Shown here in pieces: positions 28,219 to 41,967 of a stretch of DNA of 64,000 nucleotides. Within the stretch, counting starts at the first letter, position 1; each line of letters starts with the position of its first letter. A program made the translations under genes and the position numbers. Below the pieces are notes generated by a model, which was given only the letters and a program-made list of their open reading frames with translations, was not told the DNA's origin and searched no databases. Origin of the DNA: Pararhodobacter sp. SW119 (lineage in GTDB: Bacteria; Pseudomonadota; Alphaproteobacteria; Rhodobacterales; Rhodobacteraceae); NCBI RefSeq assembly GCF_017811755.1, contig NZ_JADDJF010000001.1:186001-250000 (forward strand), read 5' to 3'.

Positions 28219-28580
28219 CGCAGTCTCCTTTGGGTGGCACAGTGCGGAAAGCAAGCCTGGCGGGCCACGGTAGCGAGCGACCCTGCACAAGTCTATCTGC
28301 ATCGTCATCGCCGAAGCGCCGATAATGTCCCTGGCACGCGGGCAAACCCCGCGCCTGGCGAAGGGCGACTGTGTTCAAGCCTGAAATCCGAGATTGCCCA
28401 GGACACGCGCCGCGGCCCCGAGGTCGCGGCGCCCGTCAGGGCTTTTTTCTTGATAACGCGCGGGGTGTGTCGCTTAACTGACGGCGGGGTCGGGTGGTGG
28501 TCGGGCGGGCTCTGCAAGGGGGCTTGTTGCGGGGTGTCGCGGGGGCCTCGGGATTCAGCGCAAGGGCAGGGGTGGCGGGC
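28219..28580. other. 362-base divergent intergenic region
   Basis: Between two divergent genes of unknown role. No open frame is convincing. It contains a strong hairpin/T-tract at 28407-28449 pointing plus, with nothing upstream on that strand that it could terminate, so a short noncoding transcript is possible. Confidence 0.5.
28407..28449 (+). terminator. Orphan intrinsic terminator, possible sRNA 3' end
   Basis: An 11-base stem (28407-28417 with 28422-28432, one G-U pair, loop CCGA) is followed immediately by GCCC-GTCA-GGGC and six T's (28443-28448). This is a textbook intrinsic terminator on the plus strand. No plus-strand coding gene ends before it in this gap. Confidence 0.65.
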
Positions 28581-29492
28581 ATGGTGACGCGAAAGAAGCT
28601 GAGGTTCGACACGAGTTGGCAGGGCGAGGTCAACCGGGTCTATCAGATGTGGTACGGCAACCCGGTGGAGTTGCGGCGCGACATCGAGCGGCTCTACGAG
28701 GAGTTGCGCGCGGCGCTGCTGAAACTGCCCGAGAAGACGCCCGAGGACCAGGAACTCGATTTCCTGGTGCTGGACTGGTGGCAATTGCTGGGCGAGGTGG
28801 CGGAGCAGACGATCTCGTACTGGGACGCGCATGCGGTCCGGTCCCGGCTGCAGGACCTGAAGGAAGAGTTCCTGCCCGAGATCGAGAAGGAGATCCGCCA
28901 GCTGGAGGCGCGGGCGCGGGCGCAGCCGGTGGTCGCCGCCAGCACCGCGAAGCCCGAGCCGGCGGTACAGGCCGCGGTGCCGAAGGCGAAGAAGAAGAAG
29001 TCGAAGGACCTGTCCGACGACGAGTTTTTCGCGCTAAGCTTCGCCAAGACGACAAGCTTTGGCAAGGCCAAGGCCGACCGGCGGCCCAGCGAGGTCCGGC
29101 CCCAGCAGACGCCCTGGGTGCCGCCGACGCCGCAGCAGGAATGGGCGGATCAGCAGGTGCAGATGGGCAAGGATTGCGACGAGGCCTGCTACCGCTACAG
29201 GAACAACCAGCTCAACAGCGCGTCGGACCATGCGGTGAACCAGCCGAGCGTCGCGCGCCACCTTGGCGCGGGCGCCTACTTTCAGGTCCGGCCCAGCGAC
29301 AACACCAATGACCAGATGCGCATCTACATCAGCGTCGGCGATCCGCCGAACAACCAGTACTGGGCGCGCGGGCTCTCGCATGACGCGCCGCGGCGGGCGG
29401 GGGCGTTCTACGTCTACCGGCGGACCGGAAACTCCAGCTTTGTCCATGTGGCCGGGCGGCAACTGGAAAGGCACGCGCGCGCCTTGTTGTGA
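28581..29492 (+). CDS. Hypothetical protein with helical N-terminus and cysteine-bearing C-terminal domain
   Basis: I do not recognise this 303-residue protein. Residues 1-115 are helical and charged (LRRDIERLYEELRAALLKLP, ISYWDAHAVRSRLQDLKEEF), suggesting a coiled coil. Residues 116-180 are a low-complexity linker of Ala, Pro and Lys (AKKKKSKDLSDDEFFAL). Residues 200-303 form a distinct domain with CDEACYRYRNNQLNSASDHA and several aromatics (YWARGLSHDAPRRAGAFYVY). No signal peptide or membrane segment. The ATG at 28581 is preferred over an ATG 29 codons earlier. It is divergent from the protease gene. Confidence 0.72.
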   Translation: MVTRKKLRFDTSWQGEVNRVYQMWYGNPVELRRDIERLYEELRAALLKLPEKTPEDQELDFLVLDWWQLLGEVAEQTISYWDAHAVRSRLQDLKEEFLPEIEKEIRQLEARARAQPVVAASTAKPEPAVQAAVPKAKKKKSKDLSDDEFFALSFAKTTSFGKAKADRRPSEVRPQQTPWVPPTPQQEWADQQVQMGKDCDEACYRYRNNQLNSASDHAVNQPSVARHLGAGAYFQVRPSDNTNDQMRIYISVGDPPNNQYWARGLSHDAPRRAGAFYVYRRTGNSSFVHVAGRQLERHARALL

Positions 29493-29530
29493 GGTCCGTG
29501 CCTGGCGCGGCCGGCGCGGGGGGCAAAAGA

Positions 29531-29553
29531 CCACGGCCCCGAGGGGGCCGTGG
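29531..29553. terminator. Bidirectional terminator hairpin
   Basis: CCACGGCCCC (29531-29540), loop GAG, GGGGCCGTGG (29544-29553): a perfect 10-base stem between the convergent ends of the genes at 28581-29492 and 29586-30920. Confidence 0.65.
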
Positions 29554-29585
29554 GTTCGTGATCTGAAGGCGGGCGTGCGGCCGGG

Positions 29586-30920
29586 TCAGGCGGTCCGGGC
29601 GCGGCGCAGGCGCAGCGCGCCGATGCCGCCCAGCGCCAGCGCGAGCATCCAGACCGAGGCGGGCAGCGGGATCGGCGTGGGGGCCAGCGTCTCGTAGCGC
29701 AGGCCGGCGGTGGTGCCTTCGGCGAAGCCCTTCCAGTAGCTGTCGCCGCCGATAGGCGGCAGGTCCAGATACGCGGCCTTGCTGGTGTCGCCCTTGAGCA
29801 GCAGGTCGAACCAGGCGGTGACGAAATGCTGGCCGACGTTGTTCATAAAGACCGTGTCCCAGACCGCATCGGTGTAGTGCCCGGAGACTCCGGCCTCGAA
29901 GCTTTCCACGGGCGCGGGGATCGGCGCGACGGTGTTGTGGCCGCCGCCGTCGAAGGTCAGAAGCGCGCGGTCGATGCTGCTCGCCCCCTCCCAGATCGCG
30001 CGCACGCCGGTTTCATACTGCGAGACCGTGTCGTTCGAGCCGGCGATGAAGAGCATGGGGATCTCGATCCCGGCCAGCCCCTCGGCGTCCCAGAAGCCGT
30101 TCTGCATGCCCCAGGGACCGATCGCCACCGCCGTCTTGATCCGCGGGTCGGGCAGCGCCTCGTGCGTTTCGCTGCCCTGCTTGTGGATACCCAGCGTGCC
30201 GTGTGGTGCGAAGTTGAGGGCGAAATCGCTGACGCCGCCGCCGGCGGTGACGATGGCGCCGTAGCCGCCCATCGAATAGCCGACCAGCGCGGTGTTGCCC
30301 GCGTCGATCATCCCGGCCATGCCTGAGCCCGCGTCGGTATTCATCCGCGCCATCTGGTCCAGCACGAAGAGCTGGTCCAGCGACCGGTTCACCAGCGTCG
30401 AGGCGAAGGCCCGCTGGTTGTCGTAGGTCGAGTCCGTGTGATCGATGGAGGCGACGACATAGCCCTTGGAGGCGAGGTTTTCTGCCAGATGCGACATCAG
30501 GAAGCGGTTGCCGGGATAGCCGTGGCTGAGCAGCACCAACGGCAGCGGCGCGTCGACCGTGGCCGGGGCGGCGTCGCGCATGGCCTGACCCGTGAGCGTC
30601 ACCTCGGTCGTGCCGTCGCGCAGCAGGGTCTTGAAGGAGGTATCGCCGGTCGCCCCCTCGGCGGCGGGATACCACATCTCGACCGTCAGCGGCCGGTCGT
30701 AGCGGGGCAGCTCCGCCGGCGGCGCGCCGGTCGGGCTGATCGCCACGATGTCGACCTGGTCCGGGTTGGTGAAGGCAAGCTGGCGCACGCCCACGGGCAA
30801 CGGGCCATAGGCCGCAAGCTCGGGCGCGTCGGGCGATTGCCCGTCGATCCGGTTCTGCGCCGCAAGCGGTGCGGCAAGCGCCACCGCGATGACGGCGGTG
30901 GTCAGTGCAAGATGCCTCAT
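29586..30920 (-). CDS. Secreted alpha/beta hydrolase with VPLPA-type sorting tail
   Basis: A 444-residue hydrolase. It has a signal peptide (MRHLALTTAVIAVALAAPLA, cut after AQ), an alpha/beta fold with the oxyanion region LSHGYPGNRF, nucleophile Ser216 in GYSMGG, and a late HNT histidine segment (FDGGGHNTV). The last 30 residues are PLPASVWMLALALGGIGA and then RLRRARTA: a Pro-Leu-Pro-Ala motif, one hydrophobic helix and a basic tail. That is the layout of VPLPA-CTERM signals, which exosortase-type enzymes process in relatives. So it is probably anchored at the cell surface or transferred to the envelope. The substrate is not evident. Confidence 0.87.
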   Translation of the reverse strand: MRHLALTTAVIAVALAAPLAAQNRIDGQSPDAPELAAYGPLPVGVRQLAFTNPDQVDIVAISPTGAPPAELPRYDRPLTVEMWYPAAEGATGDTSFKTLLRDGTTEVTLTGQAMRDAAPATVDAPLPLVLLSHGYPGNRFLMSHLAENLASKGYVVASIDHTDSTYDNQRAFASTLVNRSLDQLFVLDQMARMNTDAGSGMAGMIDAGNTALVGYSMGGYGAIVTAGGGVSDFALNFAPHGTLGIHKQGSETHEALPDPRIKTAVAIGPWGMQNGFWDAEGLAGIEIPMLFIAGSNDTVSQYETGVRAIWEGASSIDRALLTFDGGGHNTVAPIPAPVESFEAGVSGHYTDAVWDTVFMNNVGQHFVTAWFDLLLKGDTSKAAYLDLPPIGGDSYWKGFAEGTTAGLRYETLAPTPIPLPASVWMLALALGGIGALRLRRARTA

Positions 30921-31115
30921 TTCCGATCCCTCCCAGGTTGTTTGGCGCATTATTGTTGCGTTAACCTTCTTAGCACCCTTCGGGGATCGCACAAGCCATG
31001 GTTGACCGGCGCGCCGGGGCGCGGTGACCGTTCCATAGCACCGCAAGGCGACGGATCTGCGACGGGCGCGGCGGCACGCCCGCCCGTCAAGACCGCGGTG
31101 TCGGCGGGGGTGCGG

Positions 31116-32381
31116 TCAGGTCGGGGCGTCGCTTTCGCGCTCGGCCTCGGCCTGTTCGGCGGCCCAGGTGCCCGCAGCCTCCACCGCGACGATGGAGGCG
31201 GTGGGCAGCACGCCGAGGTAGCTTTCGGTTTCCTGCGAGGGGGAGGCGGCGCGCTGGGTCATGCGGTAGAGCGCGTAGAGCGCGATCAGCGCGAAGGTCG
31301 CGCCGAGGACCGGCCAGAAGGCGAAGGGGCCGAAGCCCTGCATCGCCCAGCCGGTGACCAGCGGGCCGATGATCGCGCCCAGCCCGAATGTGAAGATCAG
31401 CCCGCCCGAGGCGGCCGGCATGTCCTCGGCCGAAAGGAAGTCGTTGGTATAGGCCAGAAAGAGCGCATAGAGCGGCGTCGTCACCCCGCCGGCGAAGAAG
31501 GCCGCGGCCATCAGCGGCCAGAGCGCGCCGCCGGTGATCCAGCCGACCATGCTGGAGACCGCGCCCAGCGCCGCCGCGCCGAAGATCAGCTTGCGCCGGT
31601 CCAACCGGTCCGACAGCCAGCCGATGGGGTACTGCATCACCAGCGCCCCGGCAAAGAGCATGGCGACGAAAAGCGCGATCTGCGACGCGGTCATCCCGAT
31701 CTGCGAGCCGAAGACCGCGCCCATTCCCGACTGCGTGGCGAAAACGCTGCCCAGAAGGAAGATCCCCACGGTGCCCAGCGGCGAGCCCTCGAAAAGCGCG
31801 CGCAGGCGCATCGGGCGCGCCACCTGCACGGCGGGCACCGGGACCGCCGACAGAAGGATCGGCCCGAACGAGATCGACACCAGGATCGAGGCGCCGATGA
31901 AGAGCGTCGCGTTGCCGGCGTCGCCCAGCGTCAGCAGCCCCTGCGCGCCGATGATGCCCAGCGTCTGCGCGATCATGTAGGCCGAAAGCACCTTGCCGCG
32001 CGTCTCGTTCGTGGAGGCGTGGTTGAGCCAGCTTTCGGCGGCGACATAGACGCCGGACATGCAGAAGCCGACGAGGATGCGCAGCAGCGTCCAGGCCCAG
32101 GGATCGGCGAGCAGCGGAAAGGCGATCAGCGCCGCCGACATGAAGCTGCCGAGCGCCGCGAAGACCCGCACATGCCCGACCCGCTGGATCATTATCGGCG
32201 TGATCCGCGCCCCCGACAGGAAGCCCAGGAAGTAGCCCGAGGTGACGATGGCCAGCTCGGCGGCCGAAAACCCCTCGATCCCGCCGCGCAGGCCGATCAG
32301 GGTGAAATGCATGCCGTTGCCCAGCATGATGAAGACGATGCCGAGCAGAAGCGCCCAGACCCCGGAAAGCACTGTCGCCAT
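31116..32381 (-). CDS. Major facilitator superfamily transporter
   Basis: A 421-residue protein with about twelve hydrophobic segments in two halves joined by a charged loop near residue 190-205. AESWLNHASTNETRGKVLSAY in the loop after helix 4, and WLSDRLDRRKLIFG in the second half, match the MFS loop motif (G-x-L-x-D-R-x-G-R-R type). The YcaD-like branch of MFS is the nearest match I can name. The substrate is unknown. The C-terminal tail is long and acidic. Confidence 0.88.
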   Translation of the reverse strand: MATVLSGVWALLLGIVFIMLGNGMHFTLIGLRGGIEGFSAAELAIVTSGYFLGFLSGARITPIMIQRVGHVRVFAALGSFMSAALIAFPLLADPWAWTLLRILVGFCMSGVYVAAESWLNHASTNETRGKVLSAYMIAQTLGIIGAQGLLTLGDAGNATLFIGASILVSISFGPILLSAVPVPAVQVARPMRLRALFEGSPLGTVGIFLLGSVFATQSGMGAVFGSQIGMTASQIALFVAMLFAGALVMQYPIGWLSDRLDRRKLIFGAAALGAVSSMVGWITGGALWPLMAAAFFAGGVTTPLYALFLAYTNDFLSAEDMPAASGGLIFTFGLGAIIGPLVTGWAMQGFGPFAFWPVLGATFALIALYALYRMTQRAASPSQETESYLGVLPTASIVAVEAAGTWAAEQAEAERESDAPT

Positions 32382-32534
32382 GAAAAAGCATCCCTTCGCG
32401 CGCCGGGGGTGACGTCTGGCCGAGGCTTTGCACCAGACCGGCGCGGGCTGCCGTCGCTGCAGCGCCGCATGCGTGTCCGTTTGCGACTCGCGCGCCGGTT
32501 CCGGCCCCGCGCCGGGCGGCCGGTGCGGGGCGCC

Positions 32535-32993
32535 TCAGACCTCCAGCGCCGTCGTCTTGACCACGGTGCGCAGCGAGAACGACGACTGCATCTGCGCGAC
32601 GCCGGGCAGGCGGGCCAGGTACTGGCGGTGGATGCGGGCGAAATCCTCGGTATCCTCGACCGCGACCTTCAACAGGTAGTCGGCCTCGCCGGCCATCAGG
32701 TGGCATTCCAGCACGTCGGGGATCTTGCGCACCGCCTTCTCGAAGGCCTCCAGCGTCTCGTCGCTCTGGCCCGAGAGGCGGATCTCGACGAAGACCACGG
32801 TCGGCTTGCCGACCTTGCGCATGTCCAGAAGTGCGACATACTCGCGGATGTAGCCTTCGGATTCCAGCCGGTTCACCCGCCTGTGGCAGGCCGAGGGCGA
32901 CAGCGCGATGCGCTCGGCCAGTTCGGCATTGGAGATGCGCCCCTCGCGCTGAAGGACATGGAGGATGCGACGGTCGGTCGGGTCTAGCCGCAT
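32535..32993 (-). CDS. Lrp/AsnC-family regulator, probable regulator of ald
   Basis: A 152-residue regulator: helix-turn-helix near residues 20-45 (SNAELAERIALSPSACHRRV) and a RAM ligand-binding domain in the second half (ECHLMAGEADYLLKV). It is divergent from ald, 132 bases apart, the arrangement of AldR-type activators that respond to alanine. So alanine-responsive control of ald is a reasonable inference. Lrp relatives usually bind degenerate palindromes in the shared intergenic region. Confidence 0.88.
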   Translation of the reverse strand: MRLDPTDRRILHVLQREGRISNAELAERIALSPSACHRRVNRLESEGYIREYVALLDMRKVGKPTVVFVEIRLSGQSDETLEAFEKAVRKIPDVLECHLMAGEADYLLKVAVEDTEDFARIHRQYLARLPGVAQMQSSFSLRTVVKTTALEV

Positions 32994-33007
32994 CGCAGCG
33001 CAAGTAT

Positions 33008-33035
33008 CTTCGAACGGGTCATGGAATCCTCGAAG
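33008..33035. promoter_or_regulatory. Possible operator in the regulator-ald intergenic region
   Basis: CTTCGA (33008-33013) and TCGAAG (33030-33035) form an inverted repeat with a 16-base gap, inside the 132-base divergent promoter region. The placement suits a dimeric Lrp-type protein, but six-base arms can arise by chance. Confidence 0.3.
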
Positions 33036-33125
33036 CTTCTTGTTCAAATCTGCCAGATCGGCTCGCGCTTTCCAAGCACCCGCCCGGCGATTTCGGCGAT
33101 TTATGCGCCAGCAGAGGAGGACGCC

Positions 33126-36216
<3,091 letters not shown>

Positions 36217-36267
36217 GCCGCGCGGCCCCCGGCCGCCCGCCGCGCCGCCGGTGCCACAGGTCCAGAG

Positions 36268-36550
36268 GGTGCTCCCGCCCCTCGTCAGGCTGCATCCTTG
36301 GTGCAACCTTCCTCGCGTTGGGCCGGGCGCCGCGCCCGTGCCGGGCGCGGCGAACAGAGGTCCCGCCCGCAGCACCACCGCACAGCGCTTCATCTGTCCT
36401 CAAATATCCCGGGGGAGTCCCCGCTTTGGCGGGGACGGGGGCAGCGCCCCCCTTCTTCGCAAGGTCAGGCTCGGGCGCGCAGCGCCCGAGCCCGGCCCAA
36501 CGCGAGGCGCGTTGAACCGCAGGTTCAGCGCAACAAGGGGCGGGAGCCCG
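36268..36550. repeat. Mosaic intergenic repeat, locus 2
   Basis: The 357-base gap after trxB is mostly repeat. It holds a CTCCCGCCCCTCGTCAGG ... GCGTTGGGCC module in plus orientation (36268-36330), a CATCTGTCCTCAAATATCC box (36389-36407), a GTCCCCGC/GCGGGGAC hairpin, and a partly diverged module in reverse orientation (36470-36550). It has the same building blocks as loci 34262 and 61195. Confidence 0.7.
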
Positions 36551-36573
36551 TGGTGGGGCCGGCCCGGGAAAAC

Positions 36574-37014
36574 TCAGCGCAGGATCGGCTCCAGCGGGTC
36601 GTAGAGCAGCCGGCCGGGCGGGCCGAAGGCGACATCGGGCAGGCTGTCGGGCTTGAAGCGCAGCGCGCGCAACTCGGCGGCGGTCACCAGCCGGTGGCGG
36701 TTGACGACGCCGGCCGGATCGGCCCAGTCCGGGGACAGCTTTCCGCCGATGGGTCGGGCGTGGAAATAGACATCGACCTGGTGAAAGCCACTTTCGGGGT
36801 CGTGGAACTCGTTGACCAGGCAGGGCGCGCCGACGCGGATGCCGAGCCCGGTTTCCTCGTGCACCTCGCGGATCAGGTTCTCGGGCAGCGAGGTGCCGGG
36901 CTCGACCCCGCCGCCGGGCGCGCACCAGAGGTCACTTTCCGTCCCCGGCCAGGCGTTGACCACCAGCAACCGGCCGTCCTGCACGATCACCGCGCGCACC
37001 GCCAGCCGCGGCAT
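36574..37014 (-). CDS. Nudix hydrolase
   Basis: A 146-residue Nudix protein. The Nudix box reads GGGVEPGTSLPENLIREVHEETGL; the REVHEE metal site is intact, but the position usually filled by Glu after GG-x-V-E-x-G is Thr. Nudix enzymes cleave nucleoside diphosphates linked to other groups; the substrate is unknown. I use the ATG at 37014, with GAGAGG seven bases upstream; an ATG six codons earlier lacks a site. Confidence 0.86.
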   Translation of the reverse strand: MPRLAVRAVIVQDGRLLVVNAWPGTESDLWCAPGGGVEPGTSLPENLIREVHEETGLGIRVGAPCLVNEFHDPESGFHQVDVYFHARPIGGKLSPDWADPAGVVNRHRLVTAAELRALRFKPDSLPDVAFGPPGRLLYDPLEPILR

Positions 37015-37115
37015 CCGACCCCCTCTCAGCATCGTGACACCGACATCCGCCGCTTCCCGCCGTGCCGGCCCCGCGCCGGCTTTCGCTGCACCGCCGCACG
37101 GACTATACTGCGGCC

Positions 37116-37847
37116 ATGCGCCTGTTGCTTGTCCTCTTCCTGCTGTTGCCGCTGCCTGCGCGCGCCGATTGCGTGGTGCTGATGCACGGGCTGTCGCGCA
37201 CCGACAGCTCCATGTGGCTGATCGCCGAGACGCTGGAATATCACGGCTACCGGGTGATCAACTACCACTATCCCTCCACCGACGAGGCGGTGGAGAACCT
37301 GGTGCGCCATGTCGGCTTCGCGGTCAATCAGTGCGGGTTCCAGCAGACCCATTTCGTCACCCATTCGCTCGGCGGCATCCTGGTGCGCGCCTGGCTGAGC
37401 GAGGAGCGCCCGGCGCTGATGGGGCGCGTGGTGATGCTGGCGCCGCCGAATCACGGGACCGAGATCGTCGACAACCTGGCCGAGAACGAGCTGTTCCACG
37501 ACATCATGACCTTCATGCACGGGCCGGCGGTGGTGCAACTGGGCACCGATGCGGGCTCGATCCTGAACCAGCTGCCCGAACCCGACTACGAACTGGGCAT
37601 CGTCGCCGGCAACCGCGCGATCAGCCCCCTCGGGCCGTTCCTGATCGAGGGCGAGAACGACGGCACCGTCTCGGTCGAGAGCACGCGGGTCGCGGGCATG
37701 ACCGATCACATCGTGCTGCCGGCCACGCATGCGATGATCATGATGAACCCGATCGCCATCGCCGAGGTGGTCGAGTTCCTGCGCTACGGCGCCTTCGATC
37801 ACGGCATCACGCTGGCCAGCGCGATCCGCAAGCTGGCCAATCCCTGA
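37116..37847 (+). CDS. Secreted lipase/esterase-like alpha/beta hydrolase
   Basis: A 243-residue hydrolase with a signal peptide (MRLLLVLFLLLPLPARA, cut before DC). VVLMHGLSRTDSSMW gives the HG oxyanion motif. Nucleophile Ser84 lies in THSLGG, the aspartate is probably in ENDGTVS, and the histidine in LPATHAMIM. The YRVINYHYPST and LAPPNHGTEIVDNL motifs resemble class-2 lipase/PGAP1-like proteins. It would act in the periplasm or outside. The substrate is not known. Confidence 0.86.
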   Translation: MRLLLVLFLLLPLPARADCVVLMHGLSRTDSSMWLIAETLEYHGYRVINYHYPSTDEAVENLVRHVGFAVNQCGFQQTHFVTHSLGGILVRAWLSEERPALMGRVVMLAPPNHGTEIVDNLAENELFHDIMTFMHGPAVVQLGTDAGSILNQLPEPDYELGIVAGNRAISPLGPFLIEGENDGTVSVESTRVAGMTDHIVLPATHAMIMMNPIAIAEVVEFLRYGAFDHGITLASAIRKLANP

Positions 37848-37878
37848 CATCGTCCGCGGACGGGCCCGCCGGCGCCGG

Positions 37879-39774
37879 TCAGGCCCAGTCCCAGGGGATC
37901 GTGTAGTTGTCCATCACGCCGCACACGCCGGCCTCGTCGGTCTCGCCCTTGCGGTCGATCCGGGCGACCAGGCCGCGTTTCTTCTCCTCGACCACGTCGG
38001 CCACGCGGGCGGAAAGCTTCTTCTCGGCGAAGTCGGCATCCAGCACGCGGGTGATGGCGCGACGGCGCAGGTCGGGCTTGAACACCTTGCCGACGGCGGT
38101 CTTCGGCAATTCGTCCAGCACCTCGATGTGTTTCGGGATCGCCGCGCGCTCGGCGATCCGGTCCGAGACATGCTCCAGCAACTCCTTCGGCGTGGCCTTG
38201 GCGTCGGCGACCAGCTCGACATAGGCGCAGGGCAGCTCGCCCGCGGTGGCGTCGGGCTGGCCGATCGCCCCGGCGAAGGACACCGCGGGATGGCTGAGCA
38301 GCGCCTCCTCGATCATCGCGGGGTCGATATTGTGGCCGCTGCGGATGATCAGGTCCTTGGCGCGCCCGGTGATCCACAGGTAGCCGTCGGCGTCGATGCG
38401 GCCCAGATCGCCGGTGCGCAGGTAGCGGTCCTCGGCGAAGAGGCCCAGGTTCTTGGCCTCCTCGGTATAGGTCGAGCCCTCGAAGACGCCGGGCGAGGCG
38501 ATGCAGATCTCGCCCACCTCGTCGGTGCCGCATTCGTGGCGGATGTCGCCGTTCGAGCCGCAATCGAGGATGCGCACCTCGGTATAGGGAAACGGGATGC
38601 CGACCGAGCCGATCTTCTTTTCCCCCTCGGGCGGGTTGGCGGAGACGAGGCACGTGGCCTCGGTCAGCCCGTAGCCCTCGACGATCGACACTCCGGTGGC
38701 CTTCTCGAAGCGCTTGTAAAGCTCCACCGGCAGCGCGGCCGAGCCGGAAAACCCGTTGCGCAGGCTGGAGATGTCGGCATCGACCTTGCGCTGCATGAGG
38801 GCGGCCAGCGCCGTCGGCACGGTGAAGATGAAGGTCGCCTGCCAGCGTTCGATCAGCTTCCAGAAATTGTCGAAGACGCCGTCGCCGCGGTAGCCCTGCG
38901 GCGTCGGAAACACGACATGCGCGCCCGAACAGAGCGCCGACATCATCACCGGATAGGCGGCGAAGACATGAAAGAGCGGCAGCGGGCAGAGGATCACGTC
39001 CTCGGCCTTGAAGAGCAGTTCCGACCCGATCCAGCCGTTGTAGATCAGCCCCGAGGCCTTGTGCTGCGCGACCTTCGGCAGGCCGGTGGTGCCGCCGGTG
39101 TGGAAATAGGCGCAGACCCGGTCCTTCGGCGGCAGATCGAAGGTCAGCTTGACCGCCGGCTGGCGCGCCAGTTCGCTGGCAAAATCCAGCACGCGGGCGT
39201 TGTGGTGCACCTCGGTCTTGGGGCGGATGAAGGGGACGATCCAGCTTTTCGGCGGGGTCAGGTAGCGCAGCAGATCGATTTCCAGCACGGTCTTGACGTT
39301 GGGCGCGTTCGCCACCGCCTCGGCCACCTTCTGGGCGACATCGGTCTTGGGGAAGGCGCGCAGCGTGACCACGACCTTGGCGTTCGTCTCGCGCAGGATG
39401 CCGGCCAGCTTCTCGGGCTCCAGCAGCGGATTGATCGGGTTGACGATCCCCGCCGTCATCGCCCCGAAGAGCGTGATCGCGGTCTCGTTGATCGTGGGCA
39501 GGATGTAGGCGACGGTGTCACCCTCGTTCACGCCGAGCGACCGGAACAGGTTCGCGGCCTGCGTGACCTTGCCCATGAAGTCGTTCCAGGTCAGCGTCTC
39601 GGCCTTCCCCCCGGGGTCCGAGAACATCTGGAACGAGATGGCGTTGCGGGGCCCATGCGTGTCGCGGGTCCGCGCGATCTGGTCGTAGACCGTGATCGGC
39701 ACGTCGCGATCGGTCCAGGGCATTTCCTGCTGGGCGGCATCGCGGTCGGCGACGCTGGCAAATCTGCGGGTCAT
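37879..39774 (-). CDS. AMP-forming acyl-CoA synthetase
   Basis: A 631-residue AMP-binding enzyme that activates a carboxylic acid with ATP and joins it to CoA. Motifs: FHTGGTTGLPKVAQHK (P-loop type), VEGYGLTEATCLVSANP, YLRTGDLGRIDADGYLW, and the C-terminal lysine in KTAVGKVFKP. The ATG at 39774 has AGGA upstream. Its length exceeds typical medium-chain enzymes by about 80 residues, with an insert near the N-terminus and a tail ending NYTIPWDWA. The acid it uses is unknown. Confidence 0.9.
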   Translation of the reverse strand: MTRRFASVADRDAAQQEMPWTDRDVPITVYDQIARTRDTHGPRNAISFQMFSDPGGKAETLTWNDFMGKVTQAANLFRSLGVNEGDTVAYILPTINETAITLFGAMTAGIVNPINPLLEPEKLAGILRETNAKVVVTLRAFPKTDVAQKVAEAVANAPNVKTVLEIDLLRYLTPPKSWIVPFIRPKTEVHHNARVLDFASELARQPAVKLTFDLPPKDRVCAYFHTGGTTGLPKVAQHKASGLIYNGWIGSELLFKAEDVILCPLPLFHVFAAYPVMMSALCSGAHVVFPTPQGYRGDGVFDNFWKLIERWQATFIFTVPTALAALMQRKVDADISSLRNGFSGSAALPVELYKRFEKATGVSIVEGYGLTEATCLVSANPPEGEKKIGSVGIPFPYTEVRILDCGSNGDIRHECGTDEVGEICIASPGVFEGSTYTEEAKNLGLFAEDRYLRTGDLGRIDADGYLWITGRAKDLIIRSGHNIDPAMIEEALLSHPAVSFAGAIGQPDATAGELPCAYVELVADAKATPKELLEHVSDRIAERAAIPKHIEVLDELPKTAVGKVFKPDLRRRAITRVLDADFAEKKLSARVADVVEEKKRGLVARIDRKGETDEAGVCGVMDNYTIPWDWA

Positions 39775-39893
39775 GGCGTTTCCTGCTGTTCCTCCGACCC
39801 GCAGCATGACCTTTTTGCGACGCGACGGCAATGCTCTGGAAAGCGCGGGAGCGTCGCGTCAACCGGCGCTTCGGCCGGCGTCGGGGCGTGCTG

Positions 39894-41684
<1,791 letters not shown>

Positions 41685-41872
41685 GTTCCGTCCGCTGCCT
41701 CTCCGACCCCGGGGTTTAGGCGAGCCGGCGCGCCGGGGCAAGGCGACAGGCTGTCGCCGGCAGGATCGTCGCGCGTTCGCGATCTGGCGCAAGAATGTTC
41801 TGTGATGCTTGTCGAATCATCATGAATACGCCGAAAAAAGTGCCAATTAAGCGACATCTTTCGAATAACATT

Positions 41873-41893
41873 CCGAAAATCCCGGTATTTCGG
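41873..41893. promoter_or_regulatory. Imperfect palindrome upstream of the stress-protein gene
   Basis: CCGAAA (41873-41878) and TTTCGG (41888-41893) with a 9-base centre, in an unusually AT-rich 283-base gap upstream of the universal stress protein and AgcS genes. It may be an operator. I could not name a regulator. Confidence 0.4.
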
Positions 41894-41967
41894 AGAATAT
41901 CCCGTCCTGATTGAAATAGGCTCTCCGATACCCGAAGGGACGGGGAACAAACGCGAGGTACTCTGGA

